NCBI RefSeq assembly: GCF_003347665.1
Contig: NZ_QDGA01000017.1
Location: forward strand, 43,482 to 107,481
Reading direction: 5' to 3'
Source: Microvirga calopogonii
GTDB lineage: Bacteria; Pseudomonadota; Alphaproteobacteria; Rhizobiales; Beijerinckiaceae
DNA: 64,000 nt
Position 1 is the stretch's first letter, and every line of letters begins with the position of its first letter. The notes beneath the pieces are model-generated. The model ran no database searches, was not told the DNA's origin, and worked only from the letters and a program-made list of their open reading frames with translations. Of this stretch, positions 46,035 to 56,113 are shown one piece after another. Made by a program: the position numbers and the translations under genes.

Positions 46035-46058
46035 GTCCGAGGCGGCAACGCCTCGGAC
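46035..46058 (+). terminator. hairpin after the RTX gene
   Basis: A perfect 10-bp stem GTCCGAGGCG with CGCCTCGGAC and a GCAA loop, 26 bases after the stop. There is no T-run, so it may be a weak terminator or an mRNA-stabilising hairpin. Confidence 0.5.
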
Positions 46059-46139
46059 CGGGCTTGTGAATCGGGAACCGGAGCACCATGTTCCCGTTCA
46101 CGAACAAGCTTGGCATCACCTGGAACCCGACGGAGCCCC

Positions 46140-47588
46140 GTGTCTGTCATCACCGATTTCGCCTCCCGCGCCGGGTCCGCCGCGCAATCTCTCTGGGAGG
46201 TCTCCGGGCAGCTGATCCAGCCCTCTCTCCGCCTCGGCGTGACAGGTCTCGCCCGCTCCGGCAAAACCGTGTTCACCACGGCCCTCGTGCATCATCTCAC
46301 GCGCGGCACGAACCTGCCGGCCTTCCGGGCTTCTGCCGAAGGGCGCATCCGACGGGCGAATCTGGCTCACCAGCCTGACGACGTGGTGCCGCGCTTTCCC
46401 TACGAGGAGCACATGGCGGCCCTCACCGAGAGCCGCCGCTGGCCGCAATCCACGAACCGGATCAGCGAGTTGCGGGTGGATGTCGAATACGAGCGCAAGT
46501 CCGGCTGGCGCACGGGCCCGGCCTCGCTCGCCCTCGACATCGTGGATTATCCCGGCGAATGGCTGCTCGATCTCGCGCTTCTCGATGCCGGCTATGCCGA
46601 GTGGTCCCGGCAGACCATCGAGGCGAGCCGCAAGCGCGACCGGATCGCGGCGGCGGGCCGCTGGCACGAAACCCTGAAAACCCTCGATCCCGCAGGCTCT
46701 TCCGACGAGATGCTCGCTTCACGGGCGAGCGAGGCCTTCAAGGATTACCTCACGGTTCTGCGCGCCGATTCCGAAGCCGTCGCCACCACGCCGCCGGGCC
46801 GGTTCCTCATGCCGGGCGACCTGGCAGGCTCGCCCGCGCTGACCTTCGCGCCGGTCGATCTGCCCCATGGGCAGCCGATTGCTCCGGGCAGCTTCGCGGC
46901 TCTCATGGAACGCCGCTTCGAGGCCTACAAGACCCATGTGGTCAAGCCCTTCTTCCGCGATCATTTCCAGCGCATCGACCGCCAGATCGTGCTCGTCGAC
47001 GTACTGGCGGCCATCGATGCCGGGCCAGTGGCCCTCGCCGAACTGGAAGAGGCGCTCGACCGGGTGCTCATGGCCTTCCGGATCGGGCGCAACACGCTCC
47101 TGTCCCGCCTGTTCTCTCCGCGGGCCGACCGGGTCCTCTTCGCCGCGACCAAGGCCGATCATATCCACCATACGGATCACGACCGGCTGGACGCGATCCT
47201 GCGCCTTCTCGTGAACCGCGCGTCGCGCCGGACCGAGGCCGCCGGTGCGCGGGTCGGAACCGTGGCGCTCGCCTCCGTGCGCGCCACGCGCGAGACGACC
47301 ATCCGCGAGGGCCGCGAGACCTTGCGCGCCGTCACGGGCGTTCCCGAGGCGGGTGAACGGGTCGGGGACGAGATTTTCGACGGCGAAGCCGAAGCCGCCA
47401 TCTTTCCCGGCGAGTTGCCGGAGACCCCGGAGGCCGTTTTTCAGGGAGCCATCCCGCCGGGCTCGTTCCGCTTTCCGCGCTTCCGCCCGCCGAAGCTGCC
47501 GGTCGATGCGGCGGGCCGCATGGCCAGGATGCCCCATATCCGTCTCGACCGGGCCCTTGAATTCCTGCTGGGGGATCGTTTCGCATGA
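46140..47588 (+). CDS. ycjX: YcjX family GTP-binding protein (DUF463)
   Basis: A 482-residue P-loop protein of the YcjX family. The Walker A motif GLARSGKTVF lies near residue 37-46, with the family's LDIVDYPGEWLLDL switch region and a downstream FAATKADH motif serving base recognition. It is cytoplasmic or membrane-peripheral; relatives belong to a stress-linked locus with YcjF. The GTG at 46140 with GGAG upstream is chosen; a TTG at 46110 is less likely. Its stop overlaps the start of the ycjF-like gene (ATGA). Confidence 0.88.
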   Translation: MSVITDFASRAGSAAQSLWEVSGQLIQPSLRLGVTGLARSGKTVFTTALVHHLTRGTNLPAFRASAEGRIRRANLAHQPDDVVPRFPYEEHMAALTESRRWPQSTNRISELRVDVEYERKSGWRTGPASLALDIVDYPGEWLLDLALLDAGYAEWSRQTIEASRKRDRIAAAGRWHETLKTLDPAGSSDEMLASRASEAFKDYLTVLRADSEAVATTPPGRFLMPGDLAGSPALTFAPVDLPHGQPIAPGSFAALMERRFEAYKTHVVKPFFRDHFQRIDRQIVLVDVLAAIDAGPVALAELEEALDRVLMAFRIGRNTLLSRLFSPRADRVLFAATKADHIHHTDHDRLDAILRLLVNRASRRTEAAGARVGTVALASVRATRETTIREGRETLRAVTGVPEAGERVGDEIFDGEAEAAIFPGELPETPEAVFQGAIPPGSFRFPRFRPPKLPVDAAGRMARMPHIRLDRALEFLLGDRFA

Positions 47589-48571
47589 GCCGCCAACCCC
47601 GCGCCTATCGTCTCGACGATCCGAACGTCACGGCCGGTGCCGTGCAGGTGACGGAGGAGCCCTTCGACGCCATCGAGGCCGCCGACGGTATCGTCGTGCC
47701 CATGGGCGAGAAGCGCCGAGCGCCATGGCTCGGCATCCTGCTCTCCGCTCTGTCGGGCCTCCTGCTGCTGGGGCTCGGGCTCGCAGTGGAGAACCTGATC
47801 GTCGATCTCTACGCCATCGCGCCCTGGCTCGGCTGGGTGGCGCTGGCTCTCGCCGTCCTGGCCGTTCTGGCCTTCCTGGCCATCATCGGCCGGGAGGTGG
47901 CGGGGATCTGGCGCGAACAGAAGATCGAAAGCCTGCGGGAGGCCGCCATCGACGCCCTTGCGGTCAAGGACCACAAGGCCGCGAAGGGGATCGTGTCGGA
48001 TCTTCTGGGCCTCTACGGAGGTCGAGCCTCGGCGGCTCAGGGGAGCGCCCGCCTGCGCGGCCTGACCGATGAGATCATCGATGCGGACGATCGTCTCGCC
48101 TTTGCGGAGCGGGAGCTCCTTGCCCCTCTCGACGCCCAGGCAAAACGGGCGATCGCCGGCGCGGCGAAGCAGGTCTCCCTCGTGACGGCGGTGAGCCCCC
48201 GGGCCATCGTGGACGTGGCCTTCGTCATCTTCGCGGCCGTGCGGCTGCTGCGGACGCTCGCGCGCATCTATGGGGGGCGGCCAGGCCTGTTCGGCTTCCT
48301 GCGGCTCGCCAAGGCCGCCTTCAACCACCTCGCGGTGACGGGAGGCATGGCCGTGGGCGACAGCCTCATGCAGCAGGTTCTGGGATTGGGGCTTGCAGCG
48401 AGGATCTCGGCCAAGCTCGGGGAAGGCGTTCTGAACGGACTGATGACCGCCCGGTTCGGCCTTGCTGCGCTGTCCGTCTGCCGCCCGCTGCCCTTCATCC
48501 GCGAGGAGACGCCCAAGATCGGCGACGTGGCCGGCGAGCTGATCAGCCGGGCCGAGGCGGCGGCCTCTTGA
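47585..48571 (+). CDS. ycjF: YcjF-like membrane protein (TIGR01620/DUF697)
   Basis: A 328-residue membrane protein of the YcjF group. Two adjacent hydrophobic spans (about 44-68 and 78-104) follow a cytoplasmic N-terminus. A DUF697-type domain starts near 205 (SLVTAVSPRAIVDVAFVIFAAVRLLRTLARIYGGRPG). It overlaps ycjX by four bases, so the two are translated together and probably interact. The stop codon merges with a short hairpin of the type A repeat class (48571-48608). Confidence 0.87.
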   Translation: MSRQPRAYRLDDPNVTAGAVQVTEEPFDAIEAADGIVVPMGEKRRAPWLGILLSALSGLLLLGLGLAVENLIVDLYAIAPWLGWVALALAVLAVLAFLAIIGREVAGIWREQKIESLREAAIDALAVKDHKAAKGIVSDLLGLYGGRASAAQGSARLRGLTDEIIDADDRLAFAERELLAPLDAQAKRAIAGAAKQVSLVTAVSPRAIVDVAFVIFAAVRLLRTLARIYGGRPGLFGFLRLAKAAFNHLAVTGGMAVGDSLMQQVLGLGLAARISAKLGEGVLNGLMTARFGLAALSVCRPLPFIREETPKIGDVAGELISRAEAAAS

Positions 48572-48608
48572 AGCATCGGACCCGCCATTAGGTTCCCATC
48601 CGATGCTT
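48571..48608. repeat. short hairpin with type A repeat ends
   Basis: AAGCATCGG and CCGATGCTT form a perfect 9-bp inverted repeat around GACCCGCCATTAGGTTCCCAT. The GCATCGGACCC/GATGCT ends match the boundaries of the larger type A copies, so this looks like a reduced member. It could also end the ycjXF transcript. Confidence 0.5.
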
Positions 48609-48734
48609 CTCCCCGGGGCTGACGCATCGTGGCGACTGATACTTTAGGGGTGCGGCAAATCGTTCTTGCCGGACTTTTCGAGGTGCAAAAGTGGTGCCCG
48701 GGCCCGTTAGACAAATCGATGACACTTAATCTCG

Positions 48735-48761
48735 TTGTCCCCGATCCTGCTTGCCTATATA
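48735..48761 (+). promoter_or_regulatory. candidate sigma-70-type promoter of dksA
   Basis: TTGTCC (48735-48740) and TATATA (48756-48761) are separated by 15 bases, about 37 bases upstream of the dksA ATG. The spacing is shorter than optimal, so the call is tentative. Confidence 0.3.
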
Positions 48762-48797
48762 GGGGCGCCACGGTTCATCGGGGAAGAACGGCTGAAC

Positions 48798-49217
48798 ATG
48801 ACAGACATCGTGATTGATGAGGGTTACCGTCCGACAGAAGACGAGCCCTTCATGAATGAACGGCAAAAGGAATATTTCAGGCGCAAGCTGATCCGCTGGA
48901 AGCACGATATCCTCAAAGAGGCTCAGGAAACTCTCGCCACCTTGCAGAGCGAGAACGAGAATCATCCTGACCTTGCGGATCGCGCCTCCTCGGAAACAGA
49001 TCGCGCCATCGAGCTTCGTGCCCGCGACCGCCAGCGCAAGCTCATTGCCAAGATCGATGCCGCGCTCGCGCGGATCGAGGACGGCTCCTATGGCTATTGC
49101 GAGGAGACCGGGGATCCGATCTCCCTCAAGCGCCTTGAGGCGCGCCCCATCGCAACGCTTTCTCTCGAGGCTCAAGAGCGCCACGAGCGAAACGAGCGGG
49201 TCTACCGGGACGACTGA
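48798..49217 (+). CDS. dksA: RNA polymerase-binding transcription factor DksA
   Basis: A 139-residue DksA/TraR protein that binds in the secondary channel of RNA polymerase and works with ppGpp to control stable RNA and amino-acid genes. The long coiled-coil (about 20-95) and the YGYCEETGDPISLKRLEARPIA zinc-finger region are visible. Only one of the four zinc cysteines remains (in YCEE), as in many alphaproteobacterial DksA proteins, so it may not hold zinc. ATG at 48798 follows GGGAAGA. A strong terminator follows. Confidence 0.92.
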   Translation: MTDIVIDEGYRPTEDEPFMNERQKEYFRRKLIRWKHDILKEAQETLATLQSENENHPDLADRASSETDRAIELRARDRQRKLIAKIDAALARIEDGSYGYCEETGDPISLKRLEARPIATLSLEAQERHERNERVYRDD

Positions 49218-49236
49218 GACCTTCCATTGCCAGATC

Positions 49237-49267
49237 AAAAAAGGGCTCCGCTTGCGGAGCCCTTTTT
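49237..49267. terminator. bidirectional intrinsic terminator after dksA
   Basis: GGGCTCCG pairs with CGGAGCCC around a CTTG loop, with AAAAAA on the left and TTTTT on the right. It serves dksA and the convergent FliO-like gene. Confidence 0.88.
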
Positions 49268-49288
49268 CTTTGCCGGTTTGGAAAGAAC

Positions 49289-50503
49289 TCAGCCCTTCTT
49301 GGTCGGATCCAGCGGGCGTCCGAGAAGCCTTGCGAACTCCGCCTCGATATCCTCGACGGAAAACGGATCCGTCGGCTTCTGCGAAGCGGCCGGCGCCTCC
49401 TTCGCCTGGGGCGGGAGCGGAGCCGTCACGGGCGGGGGAGGCGGCACGGGGCGCAGGGGCTCCGGAGCAGGAGCGGGCTTGGACGGCGGGGCTACTTCCG
49501 CCTCCTCTTCGACAGGCTCTTCGTCTTGACGATCGTCGTAAGCGGCGACGGGTTCGGCATCGGCCCGAGCCGGCTCTTCGTCCCTGATGCTCTCAGCGGG
49601 CTCGGCCGGAGGAGACATCGTGGGAGGCGGGACAGGGCTCGCCGGGCGCTTCAGGGCTTCTTCGAGCTGCTTGGCCATGTCCGACAGGAGACCGGCCTCC
49701 GACGCCGGGCGCGGCGAGGCGGTCTGCTGTTCAACCGGCGCGGGCTCCGGCGGGCGGACCGGCTCAGGCTGCACCGGAGGAGCCGGGGGGACCGGCGTCG
49801 CGCGGGACTGGAACGGCGGAGGCGTAAAGGCCGGCCGCGGCTCGGGGCGCTCCACGGCCGGTGTGGGAGCGGACGGAGCGTTCTGGAACGAGGGCGTCCT
49901 CGCCTCGGCGCGCAGGCCCTGGATGGTCGGGGCGGCGGAGACGGAAACGGCATCCGGTTTCAGCACGGGCTCCGGATGGGCCGGAACCGGGGCGCTCACC
50001 GAGGCGACGGGTGCGAGCTCCTCGTCGATATCCGATTCATCCGAGGGACGCCGCACGAAGGCGCCGAGCTGGGCCGCGAGCTGGCTTTCGATCGACGGGC
50101 GGCCGTTGGTCTCCACCTGCGGCGGGCGGGCCGGCTGGTCCAGGGTCGGCTCGAAGCGCTCGACGCCCGCGTCGCTGGGCTGCGCGGGAATGCGGGCACC
50201 GGCGACCCGGACGATATTGGTCTCGATGACGACGTCGTTCGGACCGCCGATGAGAAGAAGGTGCTCGACGTTGTCACGGCGCAGAAGAAGGAGCTGGCGG
50301 TGCCGGTCCAGGTCGTAGACATCGACGATGCCGAGCCGGGGTTGACGGCTGCCGCGGCCGCGATCGCTGCCGGGCATCATGAGCCGGGCGCCCGTCAGCT
50401 TGCGGAAGACTACACCGAAGAGCACGAGGAGGATCAGAATGATCGCGAACGCAATCGCGAATTGGACTGCCCGTGACGCTTCGATACCGAAAAGAGATGA
50501 CAC
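49289..50503 (-). CDS. FliO-like protein with long Pro-rich cytoplasmic tail
   Basis: A 404-residue protein. The N-terminus has one membrane span (about 12-34) followed by a compact FliO-type domain (GIVDVYDLDRHRQLLLLRRDNVEHLLLIGG and NDVVIETNIVR, to about residue 100). The remaining 300 residues are Pro/Ala/Glu-rich and disordered, ending in a short conserved helix (DIEAEFARLLGRPL). FliO assists assembly of the flagellar export gate, but this orphan location and long tail are unlike canonical FliO. The start is a GTG at 50503. A perfect CtrA-type box lies 85 bases upstream, which supports cell-cycle control as for flagellar genes. Confidence 0.72.
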   Translation of the reverse strand: MSSLFGIEASRAVQFAIAFAIILILLVLFGVVFRKLTGARLMMPGSDRGRGSRQPRLGIVDVYDLDRHRQLLLLRRDNVEHLLLIGGPNDVVIETNIVRVAGARIPAQPSDAGVERFEPTLDQPARPPQVETNGRPSIESQLAAQLGAFVRRPSDESDIDEELAPVASVSAPVPAHPEPVLKPDAVSVSAAPTIQGLRAEARTPSFQNAPSAPTPAVERPEPRPAFTPPPFQSRATPVPPAPPVQPEPVRPPEPAPVEQQTASPRPASEAGLLSDMAKQLEEALKRPASPVPPPTMSPPAEPAESIRDEEPARADAEPVAAYDDRQDEEPVEEEAEVAPPSKPAPAPEPLRPVPPPPPVTAPLPPQAKEAPAASQKPTDPFSVEDIEAEFARLLGRPLDPTKKG

Positions 50504-50891
50504 GATGAACTCTCAAGCGTTGTGCAGGCCCTTGCAGGCCGGTTCTGTGTTGGTTGTACCACATTGACCGCCAAAGCCAGCGACAAGGTTAACAGATGGT
50601 TAACGAGCGCTGCTTTCGACGCGGCATGTGGATGAGGATCGGTCCTCGATGATGGGACCAAAATGGGTCTGATCCCCTTTTCATCAAGGAAAATAGGGAT
50701 TTCCTATGGCGAAATCGTATCTCTGCAGCTCTTCTTGGGCTGAAGAGAGCTTGCATCGGCTCGTGGCTCCGCCTTAGAGGTCGATCAATAATTGGCGCGT
50801 ATGATGAGCGACGAAGATCGAGCGGTTGGCTGCAACGTTGCAGCCTGTGCCTCAAGACACATCCGGCTCCGTTTGAGGAAGTTGAAACTCC
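50504..50891. other. 388-base divergent promoter region between the FliO-like gene and cckA
   Basis: It contains the CtrA-type box at 50589-50604, an imperfect hairpin around AAAATGGGTCTGATCCCCTTTT (about 50660-50682), and AT-richer sequence. No further gene is supported. Confidence 0.6.
50589..50604. promoter_or_regulatory. CtrA-type box upstream of the FliO-like gene
   Basis: TTAACAGATGGTTAAC is an exact TTAA-N7-TTAAC match. It is 85 bases upstream of the FliO-like GTG and 288 bases upstream of cckA. Distance and the flagellar-type target favour a CtrA-activated promoter on the minus strand. The motif is seen directly; the regulation is inferred. Confidence 0.65.
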
Positions 50892-53423
50892 ATGGCTTAC
50901 GAGGGCGACACGCCAAAGAGCGCGGCCATCGACCGTTCTGACCGTCCCGGCCATATCGGATGGGTCCTTCTCCTGGCCGGCGTTCTGGTCGGCGCAACCC
51001 TTAGCTTGCGGTTTCTGGATGTCGAACAGACACAGCCGCTGATCCTCGGGCTTCTCGCATTCTTCGCCATGGCCGGCGTCTTCTTCCTTTTCGCCATGGC
51101 CATCGGGGTCGTTCAATTTTCCGGTCAGACGGCGCGAAACGATATCACCAAGCTCATGGCCGATACGTCAGGCAACGGCCTCGTGGTGATCGAAGACGAC
51201 GGCCGCATCACCTATGCCAACGAATCCTACCTTTCCATCGCAGGGCTGCAGGGCGGGGAAGTGCGTCCCGTGGAGCGTTTGTTCATGGGTGCGCCCGAAG
51301 TCTCGGAGGCGATCTATCGGCTGGCCCAGGCTGCGCGCGAGCATCGCACGGGCGCGGAGGAAATCCGCCTCTCGCCTTCGTTGAGCGGTGCGCAGGAGTT
51401 CGGTTGGTATCGCGTGCGCGTGCGCCCCGTGCCGCGCCCCAGGGGCCGACAGGCGGCGCTCTGGACCATCAGCGAAGTGACGCACGAACGCGAGCGGCAG
51501 GAGAATGTCTTCCAGGAGCTCCAGCACGCCATCGATTATCTCGATCACGCCCCGGCGGGATTCCTGTCGGTCGATCCCGAGGGCTCGATCATCTATCTCA
51601 ACGCGACCCTCGCTTCGTGGCTCGACTACGATCTCGCCCAGGTCGGCTCCGGCGGTCTGAGCCTCACCGACATCGTGCCCCGCGATGTGGTGTCGTTGAT
51701 GACGTCATTCACCGGCGAGCCGGGCAGCGTGCGCACGGAGACCTTCGATCTCGATCTGCGCCGCCGCAACGGCCAGTTCCTGCCCGTGCGGCTGTATCAC
51801 CGCATCGCCTTCGGGCAGGACGGCCGGATGGGTCCATCCCGGACGCTGGTCCTCAACCGCTCGGCGGGAGGGGAGGTCGACGAGGGACAGCGGGCCGCCG
51901 AAGTGCGCTTCGCCCGCTTCTTCAACAACACGCCGATTGCCATCGCGACGGTCGACCAGGCCGGACGGATCGTCCATGCCAATGCTCCCTTCACCAAGTT
52001 GTTCGGCACGCTGACGCGCGCGGCCGAGAGCGGGGCGGGCGGGGCATCCATCCTCGACACCTTCCGCGAGCGCGGGCCGATCGAGGCCGCTCTGAAGGCG
52101 GCGGCGGAAAACCGGGGAGACATCCCACCCCTGGAGCTGCAGACCACGGGGGATAGCGGCGGTTCCGTCCGGGTCTGGGTGACGCCCGTGGGTGATACGG
52201 GTGCGGACGGCGAGACGGCCATTCTCTACGCCCTCGACACCACCGATTTCCGCAAGGTGGAGGAACAGCTCGCCCAATCGCAGAAGATGAACGCGGTGGG
52301 CCAATTGGCCGGCGGCGTCGCGCACGACTTCAACAACGTGCTGCAGGCCATCATCGGCTACAGCGACCTGCTGCTCGCCAACCACCGGCCGACCGATCCG
52401 TCCTTCCAGGACATCATGCAGATCAAGCAGAATGCGAACCGGGCTGCGAGCCTGGTGCGCCAGCTGCTCGCCTTCTCGCGCCGCCAGACCCTGCGGCCGG
52501 AGGTGCTGAACCTGAACGACCGGCTCTATGATCTCTCCATGCTGCTCAAGCGCCTGCTCGGCGAGCGGGTGGAACTCGATCTCAGCCATGGCCGCGATCT
52601 CTGGTTCGTGAAGGCCGACGTGAACCAGTTCGAGCAGGTGGTGGTGAACCTCGCCGTCAATGCGCGCGACGCCATGCCCAACGGCGGCAAGCTCGCGATC
52701 CGCACCGGGAACGTCTCGGCCGCGGAGGCCGCCCGCCTGAACGTGAGCGCCATGCCGCCGGCCGATTACGTGGTCGTCGAGGTGTCCGATACGGGATCGG
52801 GCATGACGCAGGAGATCCTGGAAAAGATCTTCGAGCCGTTCTTCACCACCAAGGAAGTGGGAAAGGGCACGGGCCTCGGCCTCTCCACGGTCTTCGGCAT
52901 CGTCAAGCAGTCGGGCGGCTATATCGACGTGGATTCGAAGCCAGGCGAGGGCACCACCTTCCGGATCTACCTGCCGCGCCACATCCCGGAGGTTCAGGAG
53001 GCTCCCGAGGAAGCAAAGGCCGACGCGCCCAAGAAGCCCGCCGCCGACATGACCGGGCAGGGGACCATCCTCCTGGTGGAGGACGAGGATCCGGTTCGCG
53101 CGGTCAATGCCCGGGCGCTCTCCGCGCGCGGCTACACGGTGCTGGAGGCTGCCTCCGGAATCGAAGCGATGGAGATCATCCAGGAGCGCGGCGCCCCGGT
53201 CGATCTCGTGGTCTCCGACGTGGTCATGCCGGAAATGGACGGCCCGACCCTGCTGCGCGAGTTGCGCAAGCTCTATCCCGACCTGAAGGTGATCTTCGTC
53301 TCCGGCTACGCCGAGGAAGCCTTCCGCAAGAACCTGCCCGAAGGGGAGGAGTTCAACTTCCTGCCCAAGCCCTTCAGCCTGCGCCAGCTGGTCGAGACCG
53401 TGAAGCAGACGATGGCTCGGTAA
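50892..53423 (+). CDS. cckA: cell-cycle hybrid histidine kinase CckA
   Basis: An 843-residue membrane-bound hybrid kinase. It has two spans (about 23-42 and 49-73), then three PAS-like regions (about 85-190, 210-320 and 335-450). A HisKA domain follows with His478 in the [10 protein letters not shown]-box, then an HATPase with N ([11 protein letters not shown]), G1 (DTGSGM) and G2 (GTGLGLS) boxes, and a C-terminal receiver with Asp776 in VVSDVVMP. This is the CckA architecture; it passes phosphate through ChpT to CtrA and CpdR. It lies just upstream of recA, an order I recall as common in the group. ATG at 50892. Confidence 0.94.
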   Translation: MAYEGDTPKSAAIDRSDRPGHIGWVLLLAGVLVGATLSLRFLDVEQTQPLILGLLAFFAMAGVFFLFAMAIGVVQFSGQTARNDITKLMADTSGNGLVVIEDDGRITYANESYLSIAGLQGGEVRPVERLFMGAPEVSEAIYRLAQAAREHRTGAEEIRLSPSLSGAQEFGWYRVRVRPVPRPRGRQAALWTISEVTHERERQENVFQELQHAIDYLDHAPAGFLSVDPEGSIIYLNATLASWLDYDLAQVGSGGLSLTDIVPRDVVSLMTSFTGEPGSVRTETFDLDLRRRNGQFLPVRLYHRIAFGQDGRMGPSRTLVLNRSAGGEVDEGQRAAEVRFARFFNNTPIAIATVDQAGRIVHANAPFTKLFGTLTRAAESGAGGASILDTFRERGPIEAALKAAAENRGDIPPLELQTTGDSGGSVRVWVTPVGDTGADGETAILYALDTTDFRKVEEQLAQSQKMNAVGQLAGGVAHDFNNVLQAIIGYSDLLLANHRPTDPSFQDIMQIKQNANRAASLVRQLLAFSRRQTLRPEVLNLNDRLYDLSMLLKRLLGERVELDLSHGRDLWFVKADVNQFEQVVVNLAVNARDAMPNGGKLAIRTGNVSAAEAARLNVSAMPPADYVVVEVSDTGSGMTQEILEKIFEPFFTTKEVGKGTGLGLSTVFGIVKQSGGYIDVDSKPGEGTTFRIYLPRHIPEVQEAPEEAKADAPKKPAADMTGQGTILLVEDEDPVRAVNARALSARGYTVLEAASGIEAMEIIQERGAPVDLVVSDVVMPEMDGPTLLRELRKLYPDLKVIFVSGYAEEAFRKNLPEGEEFNFLPKPFSLRQLVETVKQTMAR

Positions 53424-53432
53424 ATCATTGAA

Positions 53433-53448
53433 TTAATTGATTTTTAAC
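53433..53448. promoter_or_regulatory. CtrA-type box between cckA and recA
   Basis: TTAATTGATTTTTAAC is an exact TTAA-N7-TTAAC match, 10 bases after the cckA stop and 147 bases upstream of the recA ATG. It could place recA, or a transcript near it, under cell-cycle control. AT-rich surroundings raise the chance of coincidence. Confidence 0.5.
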
Positions 53449-53493
53449 CCTGCGGCAACGTGCCCTGCGCGGGTTCTATGAATTCTCTAATGA

Positions 53494-53508
53494 GAACGAA
53501 AAAAGAAC
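53494..53508. promoter_or_regulatory. LexA (SOS) box upstream of recA
   Basis: GAACGAAAAAAGAAC is a GAAC-N7-GAAC direct repeat, the reverse complement of the alphaproteobacterial LexA operator GTTC-N7-GTTC. It ends 86 bases upstream of the recA start. LexA repression released by DNA damage is therefore expected. Confidence 0.8.
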
Positions 53509-53594
53509 TTGCGGGTAGGAACAAAGTGAGTACATATATTCTCTCAACACCGCGTTGAGATTCACTCTTCCTCCTGCCATAAGGATGTTAGGTC

Positions 53595-54689
<1,095 letters not shown>

Positions 54690-54718
54690 GCTTTTGCTCT
54701 CCTTCAAGGGCAAAGAGA

Positions 54719-54750
54719 GGCCGTCGCGAGTGATCGCGGCGGTCTTTTCC
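54719..54750 (+). terminator. intrinsic terminator of recA
   Basis: GGCCGTCGCG pairs with CGCGGCGGTC (two G-U pairs) around AGTGAT, followed by TTTTCC. It begins 30 bases after the recA stop codon. Confidence 0.8.
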
Positions 54751-54784
54751 TTTCTCGGGCCGCTCTCAGGCGGGCCTGCCTGCC

Positions 54785-56113
54785 TCATTGACCGGCCGTG
54801 ACGCGCCAGACCGCATTGCCCAGGTCGTCGGCAATCAGCAGGGCTCCGGTCCTGTCCACCGCGACGCCCACGGGGCGGCCATGGGCGCTGTCCTCACCCG
54901 ACAGGAAGCCGGTCACCACGTCCTGCGCCTTCCCGCTTGGCTTGCCGCTCTGGAAGGGGACGTACACGACCTTGTAGCCGTTGAAGTGGTCGCGGTCCCA
55001 GCTCCCATGCTCGCCGACGAACGCCCCGCCGCGATAGGCCTCCGGCAGGCTGGTGCCCGTGTAGAAAGCAAGGCCTAACGGAGCGACATGCGAGCTCAGT
55101 GCATAATCCGGTACAATGGCGCTCGCGACGAGATCCGGCCGCTGGGGCATCACGCGCGGGTCGATGTGCTGGCCGAAATAGCTGTAAGGCCAGCCATAGA
55201 AGGCCCCGTCGCGAACGGACGTCAGGTAGTCGGGAACCAGATTGGGGCCCAGCTCGTCGCGTTCATTGGCAACGGCCCAGAGGACGTTGGTTTGCGGCTC
55301 GAAGGCGAGGCTCGTCGGGTTGCGGATGCCGCCGGCGAAGATCCTCGCGCGACCGGACGCCCGATCCACCTCCCACACGGCCGCGCGGCCCTTTTCCGCC
55401 TCCATGCCGTTTTCGGTGATGTTGCTGTTGGAGCCGACGCCAACGTAAAGCAGCGATCCGTCGGGGCTCGCCGTGAGGGCTTTGGTCCAATGGTGGTTGA
55501 TGGGGCCGCCGGGCAGGTCGGTCAGCTTGGTGCCCGGCTCCGTGATCTGCGTCTGCCCTTGGGTATAGTGGTAGCGCATGATCGCGTCTGTGTTGGCGAC
55601 GTAAAGATCCTCGCCGACAAGGGCGACGCCATAGGGCGAGTTGAGGTGGTCGATGAAGATGGTCCTCGTCTCCGGCACGCCGTCGCCATTGGCATCGCGC
55701 AGGAGAGTGATCCGGTTGCCGGGTTTCGTGCTGCCGTGTGCGGAGGCCATCATCCAGCCCATGATGAGATCTTTCGGCCGCTCGGTCGGTTCGGTGTTCG
55801 GTCCCCCGGATTCGACCACCAGCACATCGCCGTTGGGCAAGGGATAGACGACCCGGGGATTGGCCAGGTCCCGGGCCATGGCCTGGATCTTCAGACCGCT
55901 GGCGACCTTCGGGGTCTCGCTCGCGCCCCATCCCACGGGCTTTGCCAGGCGCATGGGCGGCACGAGGTATTGCTTCGGCTCGGGCAGAGCCGGATTGGGG
56001 CCGATCTGGCTTTGCGTGTCGAAGGATCCCTCGTCCTCGCAACCGGCGAGGGCCAGCATGGAAAGTCCCAGAAGAGCGATCCAGCCAGGGCCGATTCGGA
56101 TTGACGCCGTCAT
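54785..56113 (-). CDS. lipoprotein of the sorbosone dehydrogenase / PQQ-dependent sugar dehydrogenase family
   Basis: A 442-residue six-bladed beta-propeller protein. The N-terminus is a lipoprotein signal with the lipobox LALAGC (cysteine at about residue 25), so it is anchored in the periplasm. The propeller has the family patterns GLKIQAMARDLANPRVVYPLPNGDVLVVE, NSPYGVALVGEDLYVANTD and FVGEHGSWDRDHFNGYKVVYVPF, close to L-sorbosone/aldose dehydrogenases. Quinone cofactor binding is likely but not shown. Its ATG overlaps the stop of the DUF2231 gene by four bases, giving a coupled operon. Confidence 0.85.
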   Translation of the reverse strand: MTASIRIGPGWIALLGLSMLALAGCEDEGSFDTQSQIGPNPALPEPKQYLVPPMRLAKPVGWGASETPKVASGLKIQAMARDLANPRVVYPLPNGDVLVVESGGPNTEPTERPKDLIMGWMMASAHGSTKPGNRITLLRDANGDGVPETRTIFIDHLNSPYGVALVGEDLYVANTDAIMRYHYTQGQTQITEPGTKLTDLPGGPINHHWTKALTASPDGSLLYVGVGSNSNITENGMEAEKGRAAVWEVDRASGRARIFAGGIRNPTSLAFEPQTNVLWAVANERDELGPNLVPDYLTSVRDGAFYGWPYSYFGQHIDPRVMPQRPDLVASAIVPDYALSSHVAPLGLAFYTGTSLPEAYRGGAFVGEHGSWDRDHFNGYKVVYVPFQSGKPSGKAQDVVTGFLSGEDSAHGRPVGVAVDRTGALLIADDLGNAVWRVTAGQ

